Origin: Deltaproteobacteria bacterium
GTDB lineage: Bacteria > Desulfobacterota > Binatia > UBA9968
Assembly (NCBI GenBank): GCA_016184235.1
Contig: JACPDC010000373.1
Coordinates: 1-7,942, forward strand
DNA: 7,942 nt
Direction of reading: 5' to 3'
Below are positions 1-6,161 of this stretch, in pieces. A program made the translations under genes and the position numbers. How positions within the stretch are numbered: position 1 is the first letter of the stretch; each line of letters begins with the position of its first letter. Under the pieces are notes generated by a model, which searched no databases, was not told the DNA's origin, and saw nothing but the letters and a program-made list of their open reading frames with translations.

Positions 1-353
1 AGCATGCGGAGCTTGTCCCAGAGGGAGCCCGGCGGCTTCATGCGCGTGAGCCTCTCGATCTCCCGGGCGATCTCTTCGATGTCGGCTACTCCCAAAGCCA
101 TCGCCATGCGCTTCAAAGAGCCGAAGGCGTTGATGAGCACGGGAATATTCTTGCCCACGACGTTTTCAAAGAGCAGGGCCGGACCGCCGTCCCTCGATCC
201 TCCTCGGGATGGTGAGCTTGCCGAACCACTCTTCATCACCCGGTCGGCGATCTCGGTGATCTCCAGCTCCGCCTTGACCGGGTGGGCAATGCGCTTGAGC
301 TCGCCCTCCCGCTCCAAGGCTTGAACGAACTCTTGCAGGCTATGATAGGCCAT
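1..353 (-). CDS. ubiD: UbiD family decarboxylase, N-terminal part (runs off the left edge)
   Basis: UbiD enzymes are prenylated-FMN-dependent (de)carboxylases acting on 4-hydroxybenzoate-type, aromatic or other unsaturated acids. The 117 complete codons present read like a UbiD N-terminus: SLQEFVQALEREGELKRI, then EITEIADRVMKSG, then GPALLFENVVGKNIPVLINAFGS, then the MALG stretch. The catalytic core lies outside the window, so the substrate cannot be told and a ubiquinone or menaquinone role is not proven. The ATG at 351-353 is preceded by GGAG about 11 bases upstream. The frame is open from there to the window edge. Between Gly43 and the expected Gly-Pro-Ala-Leu-Leu-Phe strand there are 13 extra Ser/Gly/Arg-rich residues (44-56) that typical members lack; see the separate repeat entry. 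The gene is transcribed away from the aldolase operon. Confidence 0.9.
   Translation of the reverse strand, partial: MAYHSLQEFVQALEREGELKRIAHPVKAELEITEIADRVMKSGSASSPSRGGSRDGGPALLFENVVGKNIPVLINAFGSLKRMAMALGVADIEEIAREIERLTRMKPPGSLWDKLRM
187..225 (-). repeat. 39-base in-frame insertion in ubiD resembling a short dispersed repeat
   Basis: These 39 bases encode the extra residues SASSPSRGGSRDG of UbiD. On the minus strand the DNA begins TTCGGCAAGCTCACCATCC and ends TCGAGGGACGG. It resembles, from memory, the short imperfect palindrome family containing TTCGACAAGCTCACC and GTCGAAGGACGG that is scattered through many environmental bacterial genomes. The length of 13 codons keeps the frame open. The family assignment rests on recall, not on a search. 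Confidence 0.5.
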
Positions 354-377
354 CGGTCAAAACACTCCGGCGAATAC

Positions 378-390
378 AACCGCTTCGGTT
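378..390. repeat. Small perfect palindrome upstream of ubiD
   Basis: AACCG and CGGTT flank a 3-base spacer, 25 bases upstream of the ubiD start and next to an A/T-rich stretch (391-400). The position would suit an operator or part of the ubiD promoter region, but short palindromes like this also arise by chance. Confidence 0.3.
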
Positions 391-593
391 AAATAAAAAC
401 CACTAAACCTAGATGTGCCAGGAAGTCAAGGACGAAGCGGTAAGGCCAAGAGACCTCGGGGAACGCGCCCTCGGCTGCGGCCCAACCGCGTCTCGGGGAG
501 TGAGCCCTTGAGGGCGAACGCCTTCCGGCTGCGGTCAATGGAGGTTGGGGCCTGCCTGTCCCGGAGCGACTCTCACCGCCGAAGGCGTCTCTC

Positions 594-668
594 AAGATCG
601 ATGCAATAGAGTCCGGGTACGCTGTACCGTTGATACGCTTGAAGCTCCACGTCTGGTGCATCGATCTT
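594..668. repeat. 12-bp perfect inverted repeat (594-605 / 657-668)
   Basis: AAGATCGATGCA at 594-605 recurs as its exact reverse complement at 657-668. The 51-base interval contains a smaller GGTAC/GTACC palindrome at 616-628. The right arm shares three bases (657-659) with the left arm of the 15-bp repeat at 645-659, so in RNA the two long stems could not form fully at once. Confidence 0.8.
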
Positions 669-739
669 TCGATCCACCCCCGGCGGTTCACCCGTGAGCG
701 AGGGGCCTGGCGAGCGAGCCGAAAGCACCAGACGTGGAG
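645..739. repeat. 15-bp perfect inverted repeat (645-659 / 725-739)
   Basis: CTCCACGTCTGGTGC at 645-659 is matched exactly by GCACCAGACGTGGAG at 725-739. After one mismatch the pairing continues for three more bases on the outside (641-643 with 741-743). A perfect 15-bp inverted repeat is not expected by chance in a spacer of this size. The interval is 65 bases and GC-rich. It could be a mobile-element remnant or a large hairpin in the aldolase leader. Confidence 0.85.
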
Positions 740-875
740 ATTCGGATTAACCACTGCACTATTGCTTTCGGGAAGCGAGTCAGGTCCCGAGCGAGCCTTC
801 CTTGCCTCCGGGGGGTGTTTTGGGCTATGTAGTTGAGGGCGAAATAACCGTCTTTTAGGGAAGGGAGGTTGCCCT

Positions 876-2252
876 ATGAGGTATCAGAGCATGGATGACC
901 TTAAGAAGAGCGTGGCGGGCATCGTGGAGACAGACGGCAAGGTGCGGGTCGCGAATCCGGAGAAGCTGCGCGGCCAGGCGATCGACCGGCTGGTCTTCAA
1001 CGGCGTCTTTCATGAGAACGGCGAGATCAGGCAGGCCGCCCGGGATCTCGTGCGCCTGAGCGGCAACGCGCTGGGCATCCACTCCGCTTCGATCCTCCCT
1101 CTCTACGAGGCCAGGGGGCGGAGAGAATGCGGCGGCTTTACGGTCCCGGCGATCAATATCCGGGGGCTCACCTACGATACGGCCCGCGCGGCCTTTCGCG
1201 CGGCGCTGCGCAACCGGGTGGGCGCGGTGATCTTCGAGATCGCGCGCTCGGAGATCGGCTATACCTATCAGCGGCCCGCGGAATACGCCCATGCCGTCAT
1301 GGCGGCCGCCATCAAGGAGGGATTTACCGGACCGCTGTTTATTCAAGGCGATCATTTTCAGGCGAGCGCGAAAAATTTCGCCAAAAACCGCCAGGCCGAG
1401 GTCCAGGCGCTCAAGGACCTCATCAAAGAGGCCATAGAAGCGGAGTTCTTCAACATCGATATCGACAGCTCCACCCTGGTGGACTTGAGCAAGCCTACGG
1501 TGCGGGCCCAGCAACAGGACAACTGCGAAGTGGCCGCTGAATTGACCGCTTTCCTGCGTCCTCTGGAGCCCAAGGGGGTCTCTATCTCGGTGGGCGGGGA
1601 GATCGGCGAGGTAGGCGGGAAGAACAGCACCGTGGAGGAGCTGGAGGCCTTTATGGAGGGCTACCGCGAGGAGCTGGACAAGAAGAGCAAGGGCGCCAAG
1701 GGCATCAGCAAGATCAGCGTCCAGACCGGCACGACCCACGGGGGCGTCCCCCTGCCGGACGGCACGATCGCCCGCGTGAAGCTCGATTTCGACACCCTGG
1801 CCAAGCTCTCCCAGGTGTCGCGGGAAAAATACGGTCTTGCCGGCGCGGTGCAGCACGGCGCCTCCACGTTGCCGGAAGAGGCCTTCGATCACTTTCCGCG
1901 CCGGGAATGCGCCGAGATTCACCTGGCCACCGGCTTCCAGAATATGCTCTACGACGACCCCGGCTTCCCCCAGGAAGTGAAAAAGGAAATTTACGACCAC
2001 CTGCGCAAGGAGTGCGCCGCGGAGCGGAAAGAGGGCGAGACCGACGAGCAGTTTATTTACAAAACGCGCAAGAAGGGATTCGGTCCTCTCAAGGAAAAAT
2101 TCTGGAGCCTGCCCGAGGAGTTCCGCAAGGAGATCGGCCGGAAGCTCGAAGATCGCTTCGAATTCCTGTTCAAGAAACTGAACGTGGTGAATACCGTTTC
2201 CCTGGTGCGCGAGAAGGTGCCCCTGGACGGCGGGGAGCGAAGAGTCGCGTAG
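876..2252 (+). CDS. Class II (metal-dependent) fructose-bisphosphate aldolase family protein, long form
   Basis: Class II aldolases cleave or condense ketose bisphosphates such as fructose-1,6-bisphosphate with a divalent metal in a cytosolic TIM barrel. Family motifs appear in order in the 458 residues: FTVPAINIRG near 88-97, QGDHFQ at 157-162 with the metal-ligand type Asp159/His160, NIDIDSSTL at 193-201, GEIGEVGGKN at 241-250, TGTTHGG with His288, QHGAS with His327, and EIHLATGFQN at 347-356 in the phosphate-binding position. The protein is clearly longer than the usual 285-360 residues: about 85 residues precede the barrel and about 100 mostly charged, helical residues follow it. Fructose bisphosphate as substrate is therefore likely but not certain. 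The start is well supported by AAGGGAGGT at 861-869, six bases before the ATG. It is the first gene of a tight operon with the ZIP transporter and namZ. Confidence 0.85.
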   Translation: MRYQSMDDLKKSVAGIVETDGKVRVANPEKLRGQAIDRLVFNGVFHENGEIRQAARDLVRLSGNALGIHSASILPLYEARGRRECGGFTVPAINIRGLTYDTARAAFRAALRNRVGAVIFEIARSEIGYTYQRPAEYAHAVMAAAIKEGFTGPLFIQGDHFQASAKNFAKNRQAEVQALKDLIKEAIEAEFFNIDIDSSTLVDLSKPTVRAQQQDNCEVAAELTAFLRPLEPKGVSISVGGEIGEVGGKNSTVEELEAFMEGYREELDKKSKGAKGISKISVQTGTTHGGVPLPDGTIARVKLDFDTLAKLSQVSREKYGLAGAVQHGASTLPEEAFDHFPRRECAEIHLATGFQNMLYDDPGFPQEVKKEIYDHLRKECAAERKEGETDEQFIYKTRKKGFGPLKEKFWSLPEEFRKEIGRKLEDRFEFLFKKLNVVNTVSLVREKVPLDGGERRVA

Positions 2253-2264
2253 TGCCGAGCCCAT

Positions 2265-3020
2265 TTGAACTTAGACACACTTCAGATTGCCCTGCTCCTG
2301 GGGCTGGTGACGGCCGTTGGCAACGTCCTGGGCACCTACCTGGCCGTCCTCCAATATCAACCGTCACGTAGGTTCACGGCCGGGGCCCTGGGCTTTAGCG
2401 GCGGCTTTGTCCTGGCCGCCGCCTTGCTCGAAATGGTTCCCGAGAGCCTGGCGCGGGGGGCCTGGATGCCGCCCTTTATCGCCCTCGGTTACCTGCTCGT
2501 CTTTCTCATGGAGCAGTTCTTCAACGTTCATCTGCATCATGTCCCGGAGGAGAATGATCCCTCGACGATCCCGGCGGCCACCGGCCTGGCCTCGTTGGTG
2601 GCGTTCAATACCCACGATTTTATCGATGGTCTGGCCATCGGCGCCGCGATGATTGCCGATACCAGGCTGGGAATCGTGGTCTCCCTGGCGGTGATTTTCC
2701 ACGAGGTGCCCGCCGGCTTCGTGATCGCCACGATCATGCGCGGCGCGGGATGGAGCCGCAGGGCGGCGGTCCTGGCCGGAGTGAGCCTGGGAGCGATCAC
2801 GCTGGTGGGGATTGCCTTGCCCTTTTGGGCCGGCAGGATCAGCTTGTTTGCGACCGATGCGCTCCTTGCCCTGGCGGCGGGGACTTTTATTTATCTGGGC
2901 GCGACCCTGCTGGTGCCGCTCTCCGAGGCTGCGAAGTCCCGCTGGATCACGCTCCTGGTGTTTCTCGGTTTTATCGTATTCTTTCTGAGCAACTGGCTGG
3001 TAAGCCGCTTTTTGGGATAG
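2265..3020 (+). CDS. ZIP family divalent metal transporter
   Basis: ZIP proteins import zinc, iron or other divalent metals across the inner membrane. The 251-residue product has about eight hydrophobic segments and carries both metal-site signatures: FNTHDFIDGLAIGAA (His117, Asp118, Asp121) in the fourth segment and IFHEVPAG (His146, Glu147) in the fifth. The segment between the third and fourth helices holds HLHH (89-92), the short His-rich loop usual for the family. The start is a TTG at 2265 with only a weak ribosome site. The frame opens just after the aldolase stop codon at 2250, in the same reading frame, and the next possible start (GTG 2307) would cut into the first helix. Translation probably depends on coupling to the aldolase 12 bases upstream. 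Which metal it carries cannot be read from the sequence; zinc or iron for the adjacent aldolase is an attractive guess. Confidence 0.92.
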   Translation: MNLDTLQIALLLGLVTAVGNVLGTYLAVLQYQPSRRFTAGALGFSGGFVLAAALLEMVPESLARGAWMPPFIALGYLLVFLMEQFFNVHLHHVPEENDPSTIPAATGLASLVAFNTHDFIDGLAIGAAMIADTRLGIVVSLAVIFHEVPAGFVIATIMRGAGWSRRAAVLAGVSLGAITLVGIALPFWAGRISLFATDALLALAAGTFIYLGATLLVPLSEAAKSRWITLLVFLGFIVFFLSNWLVSRFLG

Positions 3021-3026
3021 AGCGGA

Positions 3027-4193
3027 GTGGTCAAGACCGGCCTCGAGGTATTGCTGGGAGAACGCCCCTCGCGCCTGAAGGGCGCCCGCGTAGCTCTGAT
3101 CGCGCATCCCGCTTCGGTGGATTCCCGCCTGAATCATTCGGTCGACCTCTTCTACGCGCGGAAGGATTTTCAGTTGATGCTGATCCTCGGCCCCGAGCAC
3201 GGGGCGCGCGGGGAGGCTCAGGACCAGATCGAGACGGGGGATTTCACGGACGAAGCAACTGGTCTTCCGGTTTATAGCCTGTACGGAAAATCCTTGATGC
3301 CGAGCCCGGCGATGATCCGCGATGCCGATACGGTGGTTTTTGACCTTCAAGATATCGGCAGCCGTTACTATACCTATGTCTACACGATGGCCTACGTTAT
3401 GCAGGCCTGCGCTCGGGATGGAAAGCGGATGGTGGTGCTCGATCGGCCCAATCCCATCAACGGCATTACCGTTCAGGGAAATGTCCTGAATCCCGACTAC
3501 AGCTCTTTTGTCGGCCTCTACCCGCTGGCTGTCCGGCACGGCATGACCGCCGGGGAGCTCGCGCTGCTGATGAACAAGGAGTTCCATATCGGATGCCGGT
3601 TGGAGGTCGTTCGGATGCGGGGCTGGCGGCGTTCCATGTGGTTTGACCGGACCGGCCTTCCGTGGGTAAACCCGTCGCCCAATATGCCGACGCTGGAGAC
3701 CGCGACCGTCTATCCGGGCGGCTGCCTCATCGAAGGGACCAATCTGTCGGAAGGAAGGGGCACGACGCGCCCTTTTGAATTTATCGGCGCTCCCTATATC
3801 AAGCCGCAGGCGCTGGTCGAGAGGTTGAAAAAGGAAAGCCTCGCCGGCGTGCGCTTCCGCCCGCTCTACTTTCAGCCGGTCTTTAACAAATGGGCCGGAG
3901 AATTGTGCGGCGGCATCCAGCTCCACGTGACCGAGCGCGCGGTTTTTGACCCGTTTCTCACCTATATCGCCGTCATCCGCGCGGCTTCACAGCTCCATCC
4001 GGAGCGCTTCGAGTGGCGGAGTCCTCCTTATGAATATGAGCGCGAGAAGCTTCCCATGGATATTCTCTGCGGCAACAGCCTGGTCCGGGAACAGATAGAG
4101 ACAGGGCGATCCCTTAAAGAAATCAAACTGTCCTGGCAGAAGGATCTGGAAGACTTTAAGAAGCTCCGGCGAAAATACCTGCTATACCGCTGA
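3027..4193 (+). CDS. namZ: Exo-beta-N-acetylmuramidase, NamZ/YbbC (DUF1343) family
   Basis: NamZ enzymes (DUF1343, glycoside hydrolase family GH171) release MurNAc from the non-reducing end of peptidoglycan fragments. The 388 residues show the family hallmarks: GLEVLLGER at the N-terminus, LGPEHGARGE (54-63), VVFDLQDIGSRYYTYVYTM (103-121), DRPNPI (139-144), RHGMTAGELA (170-179), NPSPNMPT (215-222), then YPGGCLIEGTN, SEGRGTT and PFEFIGAP (229-256). The length is that of the family. There is no signal peptide or lipobox, so the enzyme is predicted to be cytoplasmic, unlike secreted relatives. The GTG start at 3027 gives the expected N-terminus; GGGA lies about 9 bases upstream and only 6 bases separate it from the ZIP stop. 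The MurU- and AmgK-like genes beyond the convergent junction fit a role in MurNAc recycling. Confidence 0.88.
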   Translation: MVKTGLEVLLGERPSRLKGARVALIAHPASVDSRLNHSVDLFYARKDFQLMLILGPEHGARGEAQDQIETGDFTDEATGLPVYSLYGKSLMPSPAMIRDADTVVFDLQDIGSRYYTYVYTMAYVMQACARDGKRMVVLDRPNPINGITVQGNVLNPDYSSFVGLYPLAVRHGMTAGELALLMNKEFHIGCRLEVVRMRGWRRSMWFDRTGLPWVNPSPNMPTLETATVYPGGCLIEGTNLSEGRGTTRPFEFIGAPYIKPQALVERLKKESLAGVRFRPLYFQPVFNKWAGELCGGIQLHVTERAVFDPFLTYIAVIRAASQLHPERFEWRSPPYEYEREKLPMDILCGNSLVREQIETGRSLKEIKLSWQKDLEDFKKLRRKYLLYR

Positions 4194-4206
4194 AGATAAC
4201 CAAAGA

Positions 4207-4275
4207 AGGCATTAGGCATCAGGCATCAACAAAGAGACTACCGTTTTTTTGACTATTGCCTACCGCCTATTGCCT
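4207..4275. terminator. Inverted heptamer-repeat array with T7 loop at a convergent junction; probable bidirectional terminator
   Basis: Three tandem heptamers (AGGCATT, AGGCATC, AGGCATC) fill 4207-4227. Three heptamers in inverted orientation (ATTGCCT, ACCGCCT, ATTGCCT) fill 4255-4275. Folding the two arrays gives an imperfect 21-base stem with strong AGGCA/TGCCT blocks, around a loop holding T7 at 4244-4250. It sits between the converging ends of namZ and murU, the right place to stop transcription from both sides. The poly-T lies in the loop and not after the stem, so this is not a textbook intrinsic terminator. The right array overlaps the last two codons and the stop of murU. Confidence 0.6.
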
Positions 4276-5034
4276 GCTTTGTAGATAGTGCAGCTTCACT
4301 TCTCCTCGGGTGAGCTTCTCCTCCGCCTCTCTGACCCTCTCGGGAGTGCCTGTATCCTGCCAGTATCCGGAAAAGGGAAAGCCGTGCAGGCTTTCCCCGC
4401 GCGTGAGCATTTTGGGATAGGTGACTTTGGTGGTGCCGAATTTGGCCGGGGCGCCGGCGGCCTCCGGCTCCATGTAGTGGAAGACCTCAGGCTCCAGGAG
4501 TTGAACTCCCGTGAACATGTACTTGGTGAGGGGCCCGGCGGATTGCCACTGCGGCGCCTTATAGTCCAGGAATCTCCGGATCCTGAGATCGCGAGAAATC
4601 TCGATGGCGCCGTAGCGATCGGCCTGGGGGTCGGGTCTCAGGACCAGGGTCGCTATGCCGCCGCGTCCCCGGTGGCTCTTGAGCAGCTCCGTCAAGGGCA
4701 GATCGATGATCACATCGCTGTTGATGACGATGAAGGTTCCGTCTTCTAAGAAGGCTCTGGCCTGCAAGAGTCCCCCGCCGGTGTCGAGCAGCTCCTTTTC
4801 TTCGGAATAGGCGATGCGCAGCCCGAGCCTTCTTCCGTCCTGGAGGTATTCCCGTATTTCGTCTCCCAGGTAATGCAGGTTGATGATCACCTCGGTGATC
4901 CCGTAGTGGCGCAGCAGCAGCAGCGGGTATTCGATCATGGGGCGGCCGGCCACGGAGATGAGCGCCTTGGGGAGATTCTCGGTCAGCGGCCGGAGGCGTT
5001 CGCCGCGGCCCGCAGCAAAGACCATCGCTTTCAT
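4267..5034 (-). CDS. murU: MurU-like N-acetylmuramate-1-phosphate uridylyltransferase (sugar nucleotidyltransferase)
   Basis: MurU joins MurNAc-1-phosphate to UTP to give UDP-MurNAc in the cytosol. The 255-residue product is a GT-A fold nucleotidyltransferase: FAAGRGERLRPLTENLPKAL (6-25) is the nucleotide-binding signature, LDTGGGLLQA (83-92) lines the base and sugar pocket, NSDVIID (105-111) holds the metal-binding Asp107, and YWQDTGTPE (224-232) is the typical C-terminal motif. It is slightly longer than Pseudomonas MurU, which has a little over 220 residues. The ATG at 5034 overlaps the stop of the upstream kinase gene in ATGA and has GAGG 7 bases ahead, so the pair is probably translationally coupled. 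The family motifs are shared with mannose-1-P and glucose-1-P nucleotidyltransferases. The MurU call rests on the kinase partner and on nearby namZ. The last codons (AGG CAA TAG) come from a heptamer repeat. Confidence 0.75.
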   Translation of the reverse strand: MKAMVFAAGRGERLRPLTENLPKALISVAGRPMIEYPLLLLRHYGITEVIINLHYLGDEIREYLQDGRRLGLRIAYSEEKELLDTGGGLLQARAFLEDGTFIVINSDVIIDLPLTELLKSHRGRGGIATLVLRPDPQADRYGAIEISRDLRIRRFLDYKAPQWQSAGPLTKYMFTGVQLLEPEVFHYMEPEAAGAPAKFGTTKVTYPKMLTRGESLHGFPFSGYWQDTGTPERVREAEEKLTRGEVKLHYLQSRQ

Positions 5035-6107
5035 CTCATTTCCTCGAAGTGCGCGGCCAAAAGCGGGACGAGCCTCTCCGTTTGAGGCAGTCTTAACAGG
5101 TTTCGCTTGAGGCGTTTGAGGGTCGGCGGCAGGTATTTCTTGTAGCCCGGTTTTCCCTTGACCAGCTCCAGATAGTGAAAGCGGCCGACGACCTTGAAGT
5201 CGCGCTGCAGGGCGGAGAGGATATAGACTTCATTGAAATCATCCCGGCTTGTTGTTTTTCCGCCCGCCTCACCCCGCCGCTCGAGGTAGTAGCGGATAAG
5301 CTGCTCCTCCATCTCAGGCCGGATGATTCGATCCGTCTCGCGGTCGTTGAGAAGGGAGGCCAGGTCATACTGCGGGGGCGCCAGGAGGGCATCCTGGAAG
5401 TCGATGACAACAACCTCGCCGTCCGTGACCATCAGGTTCCAACTGTGATAGTCCCTGTGGTTGAGGCAGGGAGGCCGGCTGTCCAGCCGGCGAGAGATCT
5501 CCGCGAAGTTCTCCCTCAGTATCGCCTTTTCTCCCGAGCTGATTTTACTGCCCGGCCTTTTTTCCAGGCCGTACTCGACGAAGTGGTCGAACTCCCACAT
5601 GTAGAGGCGAAAATCGAAGCGCTGCTGAAAGGCGATGCAGGAGTCGTCTCTCGCCTTTGTGCCCGCGATCTGGATCAAGAGCAATTGGTCTATCGCCTTT
5701 TGGTACCAGCCGAGGATTTCGGCAGGGGAGAGGCTCTGGACGGAATCCCAGAGCGAGCGATCACCCAGATCTTCCAGTATGAGGATGCCCTGGTCCACCC
5801 AATGGCCGTAAAGCGCGGGGAGGCGCACCCCAACCCGGCTCAGGAAGCGGTGCAGGTTGAGAAAGGGGAGTTCCCTCGGCGGCTCCTTGAAGAGGGCCAA
5901 TTCTTCGGAAGAGAGAGGCAACGCGCTGCCGCCAAGCTCCATGATGACGGCCGATCGGGGGGCCGCGCCGCCGTCCAGCAGCGCGCGGTAATAGCGCCGG
6001 CTCGAGGCGTCGCCGGCGAGGGCGGTCAGGGACAAAAGACGGCTATGAGAGCCGAAGCAGGCGTCGATCTTTTCCGCCGCCAGCCTCTCGATATCTTTTT
6101 TCTCCAC
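5031..6107 (-). CDS. amgK: AmgK-like anomeric sugar kinase (aminoglycoside phosphotransferase fold)
   Basis: AmgK phosphorylates free MurNAc or GlcNAc at C1, feeding MurU. Counting from the GTG at 6107 (358 residues), LAGDASSRRYYR at 30-41 is the typical N-terminus of this group. EDLGD (112-116) is the hinge. HRDYHSWN (217-224) is the catalytic loop with Asp219 and Asn224, and IDFQDALLAPPQYDLASLL (235-253) holds the metal-binding Asp236. The start is a choice between an ATG at 6140 without a ribosome site and the GTG at 6107 with GGGAG (6116-6120) 8 bases before it; I prefer the GTG. The 3' end overlaps murU by four bases. Relatives in this fold include choline and homoserine kinases, but fusion or pairing with a MurU-like enzyme is characteristic of AmgK. 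MurNAc specificity is inferred. Confidence 0.77.
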   Translation of the reverse strand: MEKKDIERLAAEKIDACFGSHSRLLSLTALAGDASSRRYYRALLDGGAAPRSAVIMELGGSALPLSSEELALFKEPPRELPFLNLHRFLSRVGVRLPALYGHWVDQGILILEDLGDRSLWDSVQSLSPAEILGWYQKAIDQLLLIQIAGTKARDDSCIAFQQRFDFRLYMWEFDHFVEYGLEKRPGSKISSGEKAILRENFAEISRRLDSRPPCLNHRDYHSWNLMVTDGEVVVIDFQDALLAPPQYDLASLLNDRETDRIIRPEMEEQLIRYYLERRGEAGGKTTSRDDFNEVYILSALQRDFKVVGRFHYLELVKGKPGYKKYLPPTLKRLKRNLLRLPQTERLVPLLAAHFEEMR

Positions 6108-6115
6108 AAGCCTGT

Positions 6116-6120
6116 CTCCC
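6116..6120 (-). promoter_or_regulatory. Ribosome binding site deciding the amgK start
   Basis: GGGAG on the minus strand lies 8 bases before the GTG at 6107. The alternative ATG at 6140 is preceded by ATAACGG with no purine-rich site. This favours the shorter protein, which still includes the whole kinase N-lobe. Confidence 0.55.
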
Positions 6121-6121
6121 G

Positions 6122-6150
6122 TTGTGTGTTGACGTTTCATCCGTTATACT
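6122..6150 (+). promoter_or_regulatory. Candidate promoter for the metallophosphoesterase gene, giving a near-leaderless mRNA
   Basis: TATACT at 6145-6150 is a good -10 box (5 of 6 matches to TATAAT). TTGTGT at 6122-6127 is a weak -35 box at 17-base spacing. Transcription would begin near 6157, about 5 bases before the ATG at 6162. That agrees with the lack of any ribosome site there. The elements overlap the start of the opposite amgK gene. Confidence 0.4.
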
Positions 6151-6161
6151 ACTTGTTTATT

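Larger units (their letters stand above)
354..875. other. 522-base divergent spacer without a convincing gene, rich in inverted repeats
   Basis: The spacer lies between the divergent ubiD and aldolase genes. The longest frames across it (for example 389-754 on the minus strand) are Arg/Ser/Pro-rich, match no family I recognise and lack a good ribosome site. Several inverted repeats are present: 378-390 (AACCG-CTT-CGGTT), 477-489 (GCGG/CCGC), 518-529 with 578-588 (11 pairs with one bulged C), 594-605 with 657-668 (12 perfect pairs), 616-628 (GGTAC/GTACC) and 645-659 with 725-739 (15 perfect pairs). It must also hold the start signals of both flanking genes, but I see no clean sigma-70 promoter. 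A decayed mobile element, a structured leader RNA or a dispersed repeat are all possible. Confidence 0.6.

Noticed and set aside
389..754. A 121-codon minus-strand frame in the spacer
   Set aside because: Both arms of the 15-bp inverted repeat are translated within it (LHVWC and HQTW), the composition is Arg/Ser/Pro-rich and there is no ribosome site. It looks like a by-product of repeat DNA.
398..755. AACCACT direct repeats at 398-404 and 749-755 as a target-site duplication flanking an inserted element
   Set aside because: Seven-base direct repeats are expected several times by chance in a region this long, and no terminal inverted repeats lie just inside them.
855..2264. A 469-codon open frame on the minus strand opposite the aldolase gene
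   Set aside because: It mirrors the aldolase almost end to end, is Leu/Ala/Arg/His-rich without family motifs, and the plus strand has clear aldolase motifs and a ribosome site. It is a shadow of GC-rich codon use.
2364..3926. A 520-codon open frame on the minus strand across the ZIP and namZ genes
   Set aside because: It crosses two well-supported genes on the other strand, is rich in Arg, Gln, Gly and His, and shows no domain. The long open frame reflects base composition.
6129..6150. TTGACG (6129-6134) with TATACT (6145-6150) as a promoter
   Set aside because: The spacing is only 10 bases, far too short for a sigma-70 promoter. The weaker TTGTGT at 6122-6127 has the right 17-base spacing.
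5175..6161. Upstream 329-codon extension of the metallophosphoesterase frame
   Set aside because: It runs antisense through most of amgK, has no family similarity, and the membrane segments of the phosphoesterase begin right after the ATG at 6162.
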